Shown in pieces: positions 12,490 to 22,685 of a stretch of DNA of 64,000 nt. The notes under the pieces are model-generated. The model was not told the origin of the DNA, ran no database searches, and worked only from the letters and a program-made list of their open reading frames with translations. The stretch comes from Vesta saturnalis (lineage: Eukaryota > Arthropoda > Insecta > Coleoptera > Lampyridae), in contig JARFJB010002198.1 of assembly GCA_036346205.1 (NCBI GenBank), positions 2,987,501 to 3,051,500 of the forward strand, in the 5' to 3' direction. How positions within the stretch are numbered: position 1 is the first letter of the stretch; each line of letters opens with the position of its first letter. Position numbers and translations under genes: made by a program.

Positions 12490-13115
12490 ATTGTACCTTC
12501 AAAAAGAAATGGGGTTCATTAATCTTCTTTGACATATTCCAACCTAAACACCAACGTCTTGAGAATGCAAATGTTCAACAAAAAAAATGAGGATTTTTAC
12601 TTGACCACCACCTCATATTCTGTGAATATATCCACAAAGATAAAACCAGGCCTCATCAGACAAAATACAGTGTTTAGAGTTGCTTCATTGTTGAGATTAT
12701 TTTGAAATCAATTGCAGAATTCTATTCCTCTTGGAAAAAGTTCATGGAAACATTGCAGTATATATGCATGACGGTTTAAGTTTTTTTTTAGGATTGTTCG
12801 AGTTGTGCCATAAAATAAATTTATTTGTTGAGCTAATACTCTAATGGTTGTTCATAACCTGCCGGGCGGCTTCAATCGTTGCTTCTGTTCGCCTAACCGG
12901 CGGTCCACTTCCACTTTTACGAGCGACACTAACACTTTCTCTAAATAACTATACAAATTTAATTAGAAACGTTGCAGAAATAATTGCACTAAATCGGGGT
13001 ATTCTTCAAAAAAATCAGTCATGCAGTCATGAAGTGGATATCGCCACTCTCCATTTATTCTTACGCCAGTACGAAAGAAACAATAGCTTTCGCTTTTTGT
13101 TGTGTAGTGAATACC
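12490..13115 (-). pseudogene. Tc1/mariner-type transposase fragment
   Basis: Minus strand. The start MVFTTQQKAKAIVSF lies near 13,112. A helix-turn-helix linker-like GSGPPVRRTEATIEAARQ lies near 12,900, then LSDEAWFYLCGYIHR near 12,650, which matches the first-Asp motif (SDEA.F...GY) of IS630/Tc1/mariner transposases. Further left come HSQDVGV and a segment like the NPISF strand of the family. Several stops and two frame changes are present. The second and third catalytic residues are not seen, so the 3' half is missing. Confidence 0.75.
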
Positions 13116-13214
13116 ATTTTTTCAAACTTAAAATTTTTTTTACCAAATAAAAAAGGTTTAAATTTTCATATCTGAAATGTACCAATTCAAAATAATGAAA
13201 TTTCATAGCTTACC

Positions 13215-13475
13215 GTAATTGTTTTTTTTATCTCTCTTCCGGTTTGACTTAACTTACAGCTTGCAAAACCCAACCCACAATGCAAAAATACCAAATTGAT
13301 CTAACTTACAGCTTGCAAAACTAACTTTCAATTCATATAGGTAAGAATCGCACTAACCAGGGCACCAGGCTATGGTTAGTGCGAAATTCAATGATCATCA
13401 CACATTCTTTCTCTCACACTTATTGTAAGTCCCCATCTACCTGCTTCTCTCGTATTGTAAATTGTTTTTTTTATC
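13215..13475. repeat. Direct-repeat copy A of a 225-bp segment
   Basis: About 225 bases from CCGGTTTGACTTAACTTACA to CTTCTCTCGTATTGTAAAT recur almost unchanged at 15,035-15,257. The last 135 bases equal one arm of the fold-back element at 15.1-15.5 kb, so here only a single arm is present. Confidence 0.9.
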
Positions 13476-13689
13476 TCTTCATTATACTATTGTTGAGTGA
13501 TACACGAATTTAATTCGTGTTTAAACATAGCCTGGTTGTCTTCTTCTAACGGAGTACCTTACTTACACTCGGAATAGTAAAACACGAATACCAAGTCTTT
13601 TTATAATTTCATTTTTTCTGGTTGGATCTCTGCTATGAAACATTGGTGTGTAATTCGTTACTCTTCCGCACATATTGTGCAGATTGACT

Positions 13690-14270
13690 CTCCATACTTA
13701 TGAGGACCCATGTTTTTCCATACGGACAACTATCACGTAAAATATCTTCTTAGCGACTTGCACAATCATTGGTACCTGTACAGCTGTAGACACTGGACTC
13801 GAAAGCAGTCGTTGCACTCGACGTGCACTTTGTTTCTGCTGCACGGTGGATTATTATGGCAGCACGGGCCAATATACTTGCAGTTTTTGTACATCGTCAA
13901 ATTTTCTAATATATTCGATTTTGCCTCCATTGGTCAAGTCCACCTGTGCTACTCAGCTTTATGGTTTCCGTATTCTGAATCCTTGACCTGAAGATGGGCT
14001 ATGACAGTAACGATAGCTCTGAAAAGACACAACTTGTCGTGGTTGCAGAACTTGTCAAATGAAACACCATTCGTCTTTTCTCGACCGCTACGACTTGAGG
14101 GATTGGATACGTATACTTCGATCTTTAACGTGTCGCTTAAAAAGAAGCTCCTCTTCGTCTGTAACACCTTGCCCAGTGTGGCAAGTATCACTTCTCTGTG
14201 AATCTGATCGATTCTTTCAACCGAGAATGCTAGCGGCTTGTCTGGATCCTTTTTGTTTCTAATGAGCATC
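13690..14270 (-). pseudogene. Possible Polinton/Maverick-type DNA polymerase B N-terminal fragment
   Basis: The minus-strand frame 14,269-13,949 (106 codons) has an organisation I associate with the N-terminal region of protein-primed DNA polymerases of Polinton/Maverick elements: a short segment ending in KIEVYVSNP, then a block HDKLCLFRAIVTVIAHL resembling the conserved DxLCxxRAI signature. Continuing left in shifted frames there are Cys/His-rich bits (VECNDCFRVQC; GPHKYGESICTIC) like the following zinc-binding segments. Polintons are large self-synthesising DNA elements related to viruses. Only a fragment is here: no polymerase palm, integrase, capsid or protease is seen next to it. A profile search would be needed to confirm the assignment. 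Confidence 0.5.
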
Positions 14271-14399
14271 CAGATGCGGTCGTCTCAATTGTTGCCAGAT
14301 ATGATAAAGCGTACCAAGTTTTCCAAGAATACTTGCAACGAAAAACAATAATAGTAGAATGGCTCTGCAGCGCATATCTCTATCGGTTATTTTCGTTTT

Positions 14400-15125
14400 T
14401 TGTTTTTGTCAGTAATTTTGAAATCAAATCAAGTAATCAATTAATCGAAACAATTAAATCAAATCAATTTTTAAATGCAAAAGTTTACCTCGAGTGGGAT
14501 TTGAACCTACGACATGTACTTTGACCAGATCAATTAATCAGTCTCAATCAAATCAATCAGTCAATCAAATCAATTTACGGGCGGTTATTTTTGCTTGGTC
14601 TGGCAAAAACGCAATTTTTGTTTTGGCTGGAACCTTTGTTCTGTCTGGAAACATCGCAGCCAATTTAATTATGAGTCATACTTAAAAGTGGTGGGTCAAA
14701 CCAATCAATCAAATCAATCAAGAAGCTGAGCTAACAATTTTTCATTAACTTCTGGTAACGATTCTCCCTATGCATATACCTAACTCCCATGATCGACTGC
14801 TTACTTTGTAGATAAGGCTAACCGACACTCAGAGTTGGTACTCACCCACCGGCGTGGCAAAAGAGTCGATCATCAGCAAATCAATCAATGAAATCAATTA
14901 ATCAAATCGATCTCAATCAAGTCAAGTTCAGTCAAACCATAACTTACTGCTTGAAAAAACCAACTTTCAATCCAAAAATACTGGTTTGGTTTAACTTACA
15001 AATGCAAAGCCCAATTTTCAATTCTAAAATACCGGTTTGACTTAACTTACAGCTTGCAAAACCCAACCCCCAATGCAAAAATACCAAATTGATCTAACTT
15101 ACAGCTTGCAAAACTAACTTTCAAT
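14400..15125. repeat. AATCA-rich repeats, tRNA-half fragment and 58-bp minisatellite
   Basis: Interrupted AATCA/AAATCAATC runs occur at 14,420-14,470, 14,530-14,580, 14,700-14,730 and 14,875-14,935. At 14,481-14,530 a minus-strand tRNA 3' half (GGTTCAAATCC plus the CTCGAGGTAAAC tail) matches the tRNA-core family found elsewhere. From about 14,940 a tandem unit of about 58 bases (TAACTTACAGCTTGCAAAAC...CAATTCAAAAATACC) repeats roughly three times with variation. A segment at 14,770-14,830 recurs at 17,830-17,905 in the same orientation. Confidence 0.85.
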
Positions 15126-15512
15126 TCATATAGGTAAGAATTGCACTAACCAGGGCACCAGGCTTTGGTTAGTGCGAAATTCAATGATCATCACACATTA
15201 TCTCTCTCACACTTATTGTAAGTCCCCATCTACCTGCTTCTCTCGTATTGTAAATCCCTGCGTGGTCCAGAAGGGGCATAGCTATACTACCGGTGTAGTA
15301 GAAACGAGCCAGTGAGATATTTGATTTTGTAATCTGTAGGTCGTGATATACTAACTTTGTCATGCGCCGACTGGACCACACAGATATTTACACGTATAAG
15401 AGACAGGTAGATGGGGAATTACAATAAGTGAGAGGGAGAGAGTGTGTGAAGGTCATTGACCTTCGCTCTAACTATAACCTGATTAGTGCTATTCTTACCT
15501 ATATGAACCTAT
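15126..15512. mobile_element. Fold-back MITE with about 155-bp inverted arms
   Basis: The left arm runs from CATATAGGTAAGAATTGCAC to CTGCGTGGTCCAG (about 15,267). The right arm is its inverse, CTGGACCACACAG (about 15,373) to TTCTTACCTATATGAA (15,507). The spacer is about 95 bases with no coding. Outer flanks contain TTGAACCTATGACATGTAC, also present at 14,502, so the element appears inserted into the tRNA-half/AATCA repeat. No transposase; superfamily unknown. Confidence 0.85.
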
Positions 15513-15687
15513 GACATGTACTTTGACCAGATCAACTAATCAAATCAACTAATCAAGTCAATTAATCAATACAACTATTTTTGGTGTTTTTTTTGTGTGA
15601 GCGGTTTTGACAGTCATTTTTGAAATCAATCACGAAGCTTCTTCATAACCTTCAGGTAACGATTCCCTCACTATATACAGGCTCCTT

Positions 15688-17835
15688 AACTATTAGATAT
15701 ATCAAAACCAATTTTGGTGTGGTAATACACGATCATTGGACCTACATTCTAGAAATATTTGGGTATATACAGGGTGATTGACAAAAATATGCCAACCCAA
15801 ACCTGTATTTTTAATGGAACATCCTGTATATTTTTACATTTCTGGATTCAATGTTACATTTAGAATAAAATTATAGAAATTTATATCTGTATCACCTTAC
15901 TGTTCTGCAGATATCGTCTAGTCTACTAACAAACAAACTGGGAAACTTTTCGAAAACATGTAACACTTGACAGAATGATCAACTTACGCAGAATGTAATT
16001 TTTCTCAATTTTTTCAAATACAACACCCTGTATATTTTTCCACATTTCGATTCCCCGTGAAAAGTAGATACTAATTGATAACAGGTTTCATAACCATAAG
16101 ACGGACCCTTCTTGAGATATTGACGCTTTTACGTTAAACTATTCTAAAATACAAATTTACTATGACAATACAATTCAACAAAACAAATCAGATAGGCTAA
16201 CCGCTTGTGATAAAAGGAACAATTGTATATATTGTTTTGACGTTTGTATAATCATTAAAATACTGTTCCATTAGTTTGTGTGTTTTTGGACTGTCAATTT
16301 TTGTATAAAATGAGTTTTTCCAAAGAAGAAATGGCCGATACGATCTTTATATACGGCGAAGCTCAATGAAATGCTTTGCTGGCTACTCGTTTGTACTGTG
16401 TACCCAAAGAGAAGACAGCCACGTTTATGAATGTAGCTGAGAGCTTTATAAATTCAGGAAGTGTGTGTTATCCCAAGCACGCAAAAACAAGCTCAAATGA
16501 AAAAAACTGAGTTTCAAATTGTGGAATATCTTATAGAAAATCCGCAAATTAGTACCAGAGAGCTAGTACACACCTAGACCTAAATAGAAATACAGTTCGC
16601 AGCTTTATTAAAAAAAAAACAAATTGCATCCTTATCATATCGAGCAACATCAAGCTTTAAGTGAAATAGATTTTCAAAATCGTGAATCTTTCTGCCAATG
16701 GGTAACTAATAAAGTCAATCAAGAACCCAAATTTGTTAATAACATTCTATTTACGGATGAGGCAACTTTTCACAATAATGGGAATATTAATACACATAAC
16801 TATCATCACTATTCAGATACTAATCCACACATCTTAAGAGTTGTTGATCACCAGCCTCGATGGTCAGTTAATGGGTGGGGTGGTATAATCAATTTTAATG
16901 TGGCTGGTCCTTTTTTCTTTGATGGGAGTCTTACTGGAGAAAGATATTTATAGTATTTGGAAAATGGTTTACCCGAGCTTTTGGAAAATATCGAGGTAGA
17001 TAATATTCGTACGATGTGGTTTCAACTTGATGATGCCCCTCGACACTATGCAATTAACGTTAGGCAATATCTCGATAGAAATTATCCGATGGGGCGGATA
17101 CGACGAGGAGATGCGCAAAACTGGCCAGCCAGATCACCGAATCTTACGCCCCTTGATTTCTTAATTTGGGGCTACGTTAAAGAAAAAGTTTACCAACATC
17201 CTCCCACCACAAACGAAGATATGAAAAATAAAATTAGAGCTGCTTCAATCCATTTCGCCTTAATGTTATTGCGAGTGAATCTTTCGTTTACCGGGCGAAT
17301 TGCAAAGTGTTTAGCTAGGCGTGGTCAGCATTTTGAACAATAAATTTGAATTTATGGTTTTATTCGTTTATGTTTACTTGTTCAACTTATTTTTAGGCGG
17401 AGAGAATTATTTTATTGTTTAGTTATTAATTCAGTTTTCCTATCAGTTAAAGAATTTATTTGCCATTCGTATTTTCTGATTTGCTCTGGATTTTGTTTTA
17501 TTTGTTCTTCTGTATGTCAATATTTTTAAATAAAGCGCCAATATCTCAATAAGGATCTGTCTTATGTCTATGAAACCTATTATCAATTAGTGTCTACTTT
17601 TCACGGGGAATCGAAATGTATATACAGGGTGTTGCATTTGAAAAAATTGAGAAAAATTACATTAATCATTCTGTATAGTTGCAAAAATATACAAGGTGTT
17701 CCATAAAAAACACCGGTTTGGGTTGGCGTATTTTTGTCAATCACCCTGTATATACCTAAATATTTTTAGAATGTGGGTCCAATGATCGTGTATTACCACA
17801 CCGAAATTGGTTTTGATATCTCTAATAGTTATACC
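15688..17835 (+). mobile_element. Tc1/mariner DD41D transposon with very long inverted ends
   Basis: The core ends read CAGGGTGATTGACAAAAATA on the left (15,770) and as the reverse complement on the right (near 17,749), flanked by TATA on both sides. Inverted similarity continues outward for about 80 bases (CAAAACCAATTTTGGTGTGG at about 15,705 against its inverse at 17,800). It also continues inward through a second CACCCTGTATAT module (16,024 and 17,625) to about 16,130 and 17,525. Each arm thus totals roughly 300 bases, with one extra insert in the left arm at about 15,840-16,000. The transposase relic is in between. Confidence 0.88.
16310..17343 (+). pseudogene. DD41D Tc1/mariner transposase (rosa/visitor-like), nearly complete
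   Basis: The probable start is ATG 16,310 (MSFSKEEMADTIFIYGEAQ, then a stop). The N-terminal DNA-binding half is frameshifted between about 16,370 and 16,620 (NPQISTRELVH region). From 16,624 the frame is open: FTDEATFHNNGN with the first Asp, RWSVNGWGGI, one in-frame TAG at 16,951, then QLDDAPRHYAINVRQYLDRN with the second Asp and WPARSPNLTPLDFLIWGY with the third. I count 41 residues between the second and third Asp, so the catalytic signature is DD41D. All three acidic residues survive; the defects are the early stop, the N-terminal frameshifts and the internal TAG. The stop is at 17,341. Confidence 0.9.
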
Positions 17836-18305
17836 TATACCTAACACCTATGAGGTACCGCTTACTTTGTAGATAAGACTAACCGACGCTCAGAGTTGGT
17901 ACTCTCTCTAAACGTGAGGGCACCAGCGTGGGAAAACAGACGATCATCAGCAAATCAAGCTCAATCAAATCAATTAACCAAATCAATCAACCAAATCAAT
18001 CAATCAAATCAACCTCAATCAAAGCAATTTCAATCAAATTAATATAAAACACATTAATCTCAATAAAATCAATCAATCAAATCATAACTTACAGCTTACA
18101 AAACCAATATTCAATTCAAAAATAACGGTTTGATTTAACTTACAGCTTGCAAAAACCAACTCTCAAGCCTAAAATATCAAATTTATTTAACTTACAGCTT
18201 GCAAAAACCAACCTTCATTTCAAAAATAGCGTTTGATTTAAGTTACAGTTTCCAAAAACCAACTTTCAATTCAAAAATACCGATTTGGTTTAACTACATC
18301 CTAGA
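17836..18305. repeat. AATCA repeats and 58-bp minisatellite, second block
   Basis: The sequence begins with the 14.77-kb-like segment (CTTACTTTGTAGATAAGACT), then AATCAATC-type runs at 17,950-18,085, then about four variant copies of the TAACTTACAGCTTGCAAAA...CAATTCAAAAATA unit to 18,300. Same unit as at 14.94-15.13 kb, so the DD41D transposon sits inside this repeat array. Confidence 0.85.
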
Positions 18306-18309
18306 AATT

Positions 18310-19075
18310 TTGGTAGATCACAGCGAATATTTATAACCAAACTTGAAATCAGGCCTCTATACTATTTTACATACAAGGACTGTCTTATCGGAAATACATC
18401 GGTCAAAAGGGCCTTAGATTTATGAACACACTAATTCTTTATTGAAAATGGACAAATGCCTGGGGGCAAATAAAGAACTTCACTTCCATCTCCAATTTTG
18501 ATAATACACTTGTAATTTGAAACTAACATCGATTCCATCCCGTAAGGTAGATATAGGACATCGTGTTTTATTCTACCCAATGTTCATCATCATCATTACA
18601 CAACCATAAAGACAAAAAAAATCCATACAAAGCAACGTGATTCTAATGATACGTTGACATTACACACAAAATCCAGTTGTACTACCACTCAAGTTAACGT
18701 GTGGCACTATTGGCGAGTTTTGCATACAACCGTAGAAATACATTTTACAGTTAAATTAGTAAAAATACCTCTACAATAACAAATATAACCAAACTTGAAA
18801 TTAGGCCTCCATATTATTTTATATACAAGGACTGTCTTATCGGAAATACCTCTGTCAAAAAGGGTCTTAGATTTATAAACAAGCTTGAATACACTAAGTC
18901 GTTATTGAAAATGGACAAATGCCTGCGGACAGATGAACAAGCTGATTTTCATTTCCAATTTTGATAATACACCTGTGATTATAATTAACATCGATACCAT
19001 CTCGTAAGACAGATATAGGACTCCGTGTTTTATTTCACCAAATGTTCATCACCATCATCATTACCCAATAATTAC
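18310..19075. repeat. Tandem duplication, period about 465 bp
   Basis: Unit 1 (about 18,318-18,600) and unit 2 (about 18,783-19,070) share long stretches: ATAACCAAACTTGAAAT, ACAAGGACTGTCTTATCGGA, ATTGAAAATGGACAAATGCC and GTGTTTTATT...AATGTTCATCA. A third, weaker relative lies at 27,215-27,285. No open frame spans the units. Confidence 0.85.
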
Positions 19076-20690
19076 ATAACACTGTAGATGTCCGGTTGAA
19101 GGTATAACAAGTGTGTGTTGATCGCGTGAACGTAAACTGATCAAGTGTATGCTAAAAATAAATTAAGATTAATAACAATATAAAAAGAACTTAATAAACT
19201 TATTTAAAAATAGTAAATTTGGGTAGTAACTATGATTTTCATATTCACGTTTACACTCAAGGTGTTTCTCCTTTGTTTTTTTATTGTATAATGTTGAATT
19301 AAAAAAAAACAACAATCGAACATGATGAGTCGCATTACTGCCAACATCCTAAAAACAATACAGAAACGTGCGCATTGTTTTAGTTATGTGAAAATTTGCC
19401 GAGTTTCACATCGCGTCAGAAAAAATAGGTAACGAACTGAGATCGACGATATTACACTTCCGCATGAATTGGAGCTTTGAAATGGTAGATTTGGTATAGT
19501 AGGATAAATTATTAATCGCTTTCATACAAAATTGTCGAATTTATCCATTATAAAAGATATCACGTCATAATTAATTTAGTATTTAAAATTCGTACGTTAA
19601 ATGAACTATTAAGTCTTCTCTTATTTAACAAAATTTATTGCCTTTACAATTGGACTAGAATTATTTAAGTGCCAACGAATTAATTACAAAATGTATTTTG
19701 AAATTGAGGATTAAATGAACTAAAACAGAAAAAGAAATTATTTATTACAAAATACGTCTATACAAACAAAAAAATAATAAATAAAATCACTAATTATAAT
19801 AAAATCATTTTGCTATGTCAAATTAGAGAGGCAATTCCATGAATAATCTTGGTTAAAGGATTGAATGAACGGTTCTCTTTTAAAAATTTTTATGCCTAAT
19901 TAATGTATTGGACGTAACGACAGTAGGCTATAGCAGATGCTAATTTTAAGATATGCACTAATCTAGGCCATAAGCCAAATGATCTAATGCTGTAATAAAT
20001 TCTCGCTACGTTTAATTAGATAACACACTCTGTGGGGTGTGCAATTTCCCGTCAATTCATAAACCGAAAACTGCATTTAATGGAATAAGCAAAATGTAGT
20101 TATCATATTCGTACATACTTTATTGCCGCATGCTCAACAAAACGTAATCCTAATATGCTTTATTCATTAAATCTAAAGAAAGAATTTGGGTTAATTATCA
20201 GATCTAACAAAAATTTCATTTTCAAGCACCAATATAAAATATAAAATTTGTTTTGTACAAGTCTGTGCAACATTCTCACTTTGCATTCAAATATATTCGC
20301 TTTACAAATTCATATAATGGGAATGCATACAGTTTCTGTGCATTCCTGCGTCAAATGTGATTCACATTTAGCCTAATATTAGATAGTTTAAAAAACACAA
20401 ATTTTCAATTTATTTCATGAGCATTGAAATACTAATAATGAAATAGTTCCAATTAGCCAAAATGTCACGAAGTAACAGAACATTAATTTTATTTATAAGT
20501 ACGTTTTTACAAGAATAACATTGACGTACAGTACCTAAGCAATTTTATTTTCCACCGCAAAAATGATCTGCTGATAAAATTATGGTAGGATATTGTATTA
20601 CAAAATCCACAATTAATTATTATATAATTATTAATTATGTACTGAAAATTATTTTATGCTATTATTTTTATTATTACAGCTACTAAAATC
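19076..20690. other. AT-rich non-coding stretch
   Basis: About 1.6 kb of AT-rich DNA without recognisable coding, tandem or inverted structure. Confidence 0.55.
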
Positions 20691-20699
20691 AAAATACTT

Positions 20700-22685
20700 A
20701 TCTTTTTTGGGCTTTTATGGTGTATTCTTATACAATCTCAACGTTTCAATAACACAATCTTCGTCAGTATCTTCCAAATTGTTATAGATGTTAAAACAAT
20801 TTTGTGAAATTTGAAAAATTCAAAACGCAAACATAAGCCTGCTATTAATATAACAGTTTGATAAACGTATAAAGGCAGTTCAACAACACCCTCTAACGGT
20901 CGAACGCTAACAGTAAAAATTGTCATACCCAAAGAACAAATTTAATAAAATTTAATCAAATTATGATGTATTTAATTTGAAATCGATAAAAGCATTCACA
21001 AATAAAAATTAAAATTCCATCAAATCTTTGTGTTTTAATTAATTTTAATTTCAACTGATTACGTTAAATTATAGTGCTGTCGTAATTTAACACATAATTG
21101 ATAAAGCATTTACTTTAAGGTCTAAGAGAAAATACAGTCAAAGCTAAAAAGCTAAAATTAACATTAAAATTAAGACGTACCATTATATCTGTTTTTAACT
21201 ATAAGATGCCAAAACCTGTTTAAACGATTTTTTTTTCTTTATTGAAATTATTAGAATATCAACAGCTTCACGTTACAAACAAACATAACACTGAGTTTGT
21301 CTTGAAAATAGTTCAATATTATCAAATTGAATGTCATGGTCAGCTACCGCAGACTTCTCTGGTTGACCTCATCTACAAAATATCATATTTTCTTTACGTC
21401 TTGTATAAAAACTACGTTTTGTGGTTCCAATGTATACTTTTCCACATGAACAAGATAACTTATACACTCTAGAAGATGATAATGCGTTTGAAACTTATTT
21501 AGGTGACCTTAAAATGTTCTTTAATTTTTCGTGTAGGTTTAAAAACAAACCCAATGCCACGATTAATTAGGATTTTTTCAATTCTATCTGTAACATCAGC
21601 TAAAAAAGGAATAAAAGCAGTACCAACATTAAAAACTGTTTTTTTTATGGTTACGTCTAGCAGGTTTAATAACATTATTATTATCAGTAAGTGAAAGTGT
21701 AAGGACTTTGTTAAATATTTATATTCATCTTTCAAAAATTCAGGATCACAAATTCGTTTTGCTCGATCCACTAAAGATTTAATTACAGCAATTTCTTGAC
21801 GTGGATGGTGGTTTGCAAATTTATCAAGGTATCTATTAGTGTGTATGGGTTTTCTGTAAACTTTGACAAATGTGTCATGTACCAAACTAAAGGTTTTTTA
21901 GGTGCATATTGTAACGTTAATGTTTCAAATGTTTCCACATAGAATTTATTATTTCACTAAAAATAAGTGGTAGTAAGACAGTGCTGAAAAAGAATAGTTA
22001 TATAAAATATGATCAATACATTCAAGAGTTTCTTTTAGAGGGACTTTTGTAAAAAGTGAAACAACATCAAAACTGGCCATTATATCACCCCCTTCAATCT
22101 TGAAATTATGTATTTTTTCAATAAAGTCGGCAAAATTTGTAATATAATTTTTAATATATGCGGTTGTAATAGAAATTTAAGATTATATGTAGGAAAACCA
22201 ATTGCAGTAACAATATGCCTTAAAGGAACATTAGGTTTATGGACTTTTGTCAAAAACTAGTTTTGGTGAAAGAACTTAGAGTTAGTTAGTTTCTTTTTTA
22301 TTTCTTCATGAATATTTAATATAACAGTTGTATTACCTTTATCTGATTGTAATATTATTATATTTTCATTACGAATAAGATCACATAAAGCACGGCATTG
22401 ACGAAAAAATAAGTTGCTCTTTGGAGGTTTTGTTTTACGTAATATGTTAACAGTTTTAAATCTAACTTCATTCGCAGCATGAAAAGGTAACGATTTAATA
22501 GAATTCTCAATATATAATTCTCATCTAAAAAAATGTGATCAGAAAGGTTTATACCTGTTTTTTTACTATTTTGCTGCTTGAATAATTTATTAAATTTTGC
22601 TTTTTGACGTTTAGTTCCATAGATTTCAAGGTTAATGAATGAATCATATTACTTTTATCCAATCACTACCTAGTAATATGTATGC
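20700..22685 (-). pseudogene. Penelope-like element (RT plus GIY-YIG), minus strand
   Basis: Penelope-like elements encode a reverse transcriptase fused to a GIY-YIG nuclease. Reading right to left: an N-terminal part near 22,660 (KRQKAKFNKLFKQQNSKK); ILQSDKGNTTVIL near 22,340, the entry to the RT; RPIVSAIGSPTYNLKF near 22,200; MASFDVVSLFTKVPL near 22,060, the RT motif A block with its Asp; the thumb/connection VYRKPIHTNRYLDKFANHHP at 21,860; and the nuclease start VYKLSCSCGKVYIGT near 21,430, the GIY-YIG-type signature. Part of the palm between about 21,900 and 21,960, including the expected YVDD, is missing. A 3' untranslated part to about 20,700 matches the tail of the plus-strand copy. 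Several stops. Confidence 0.88.

Noticed and set aside
21499..21885. A host gene with a GIY-YIG nuclease
   Set aside because: The neighbouring RT blocks in the same orientation, multiple stops and a second copy show it is a Penelope-like element.
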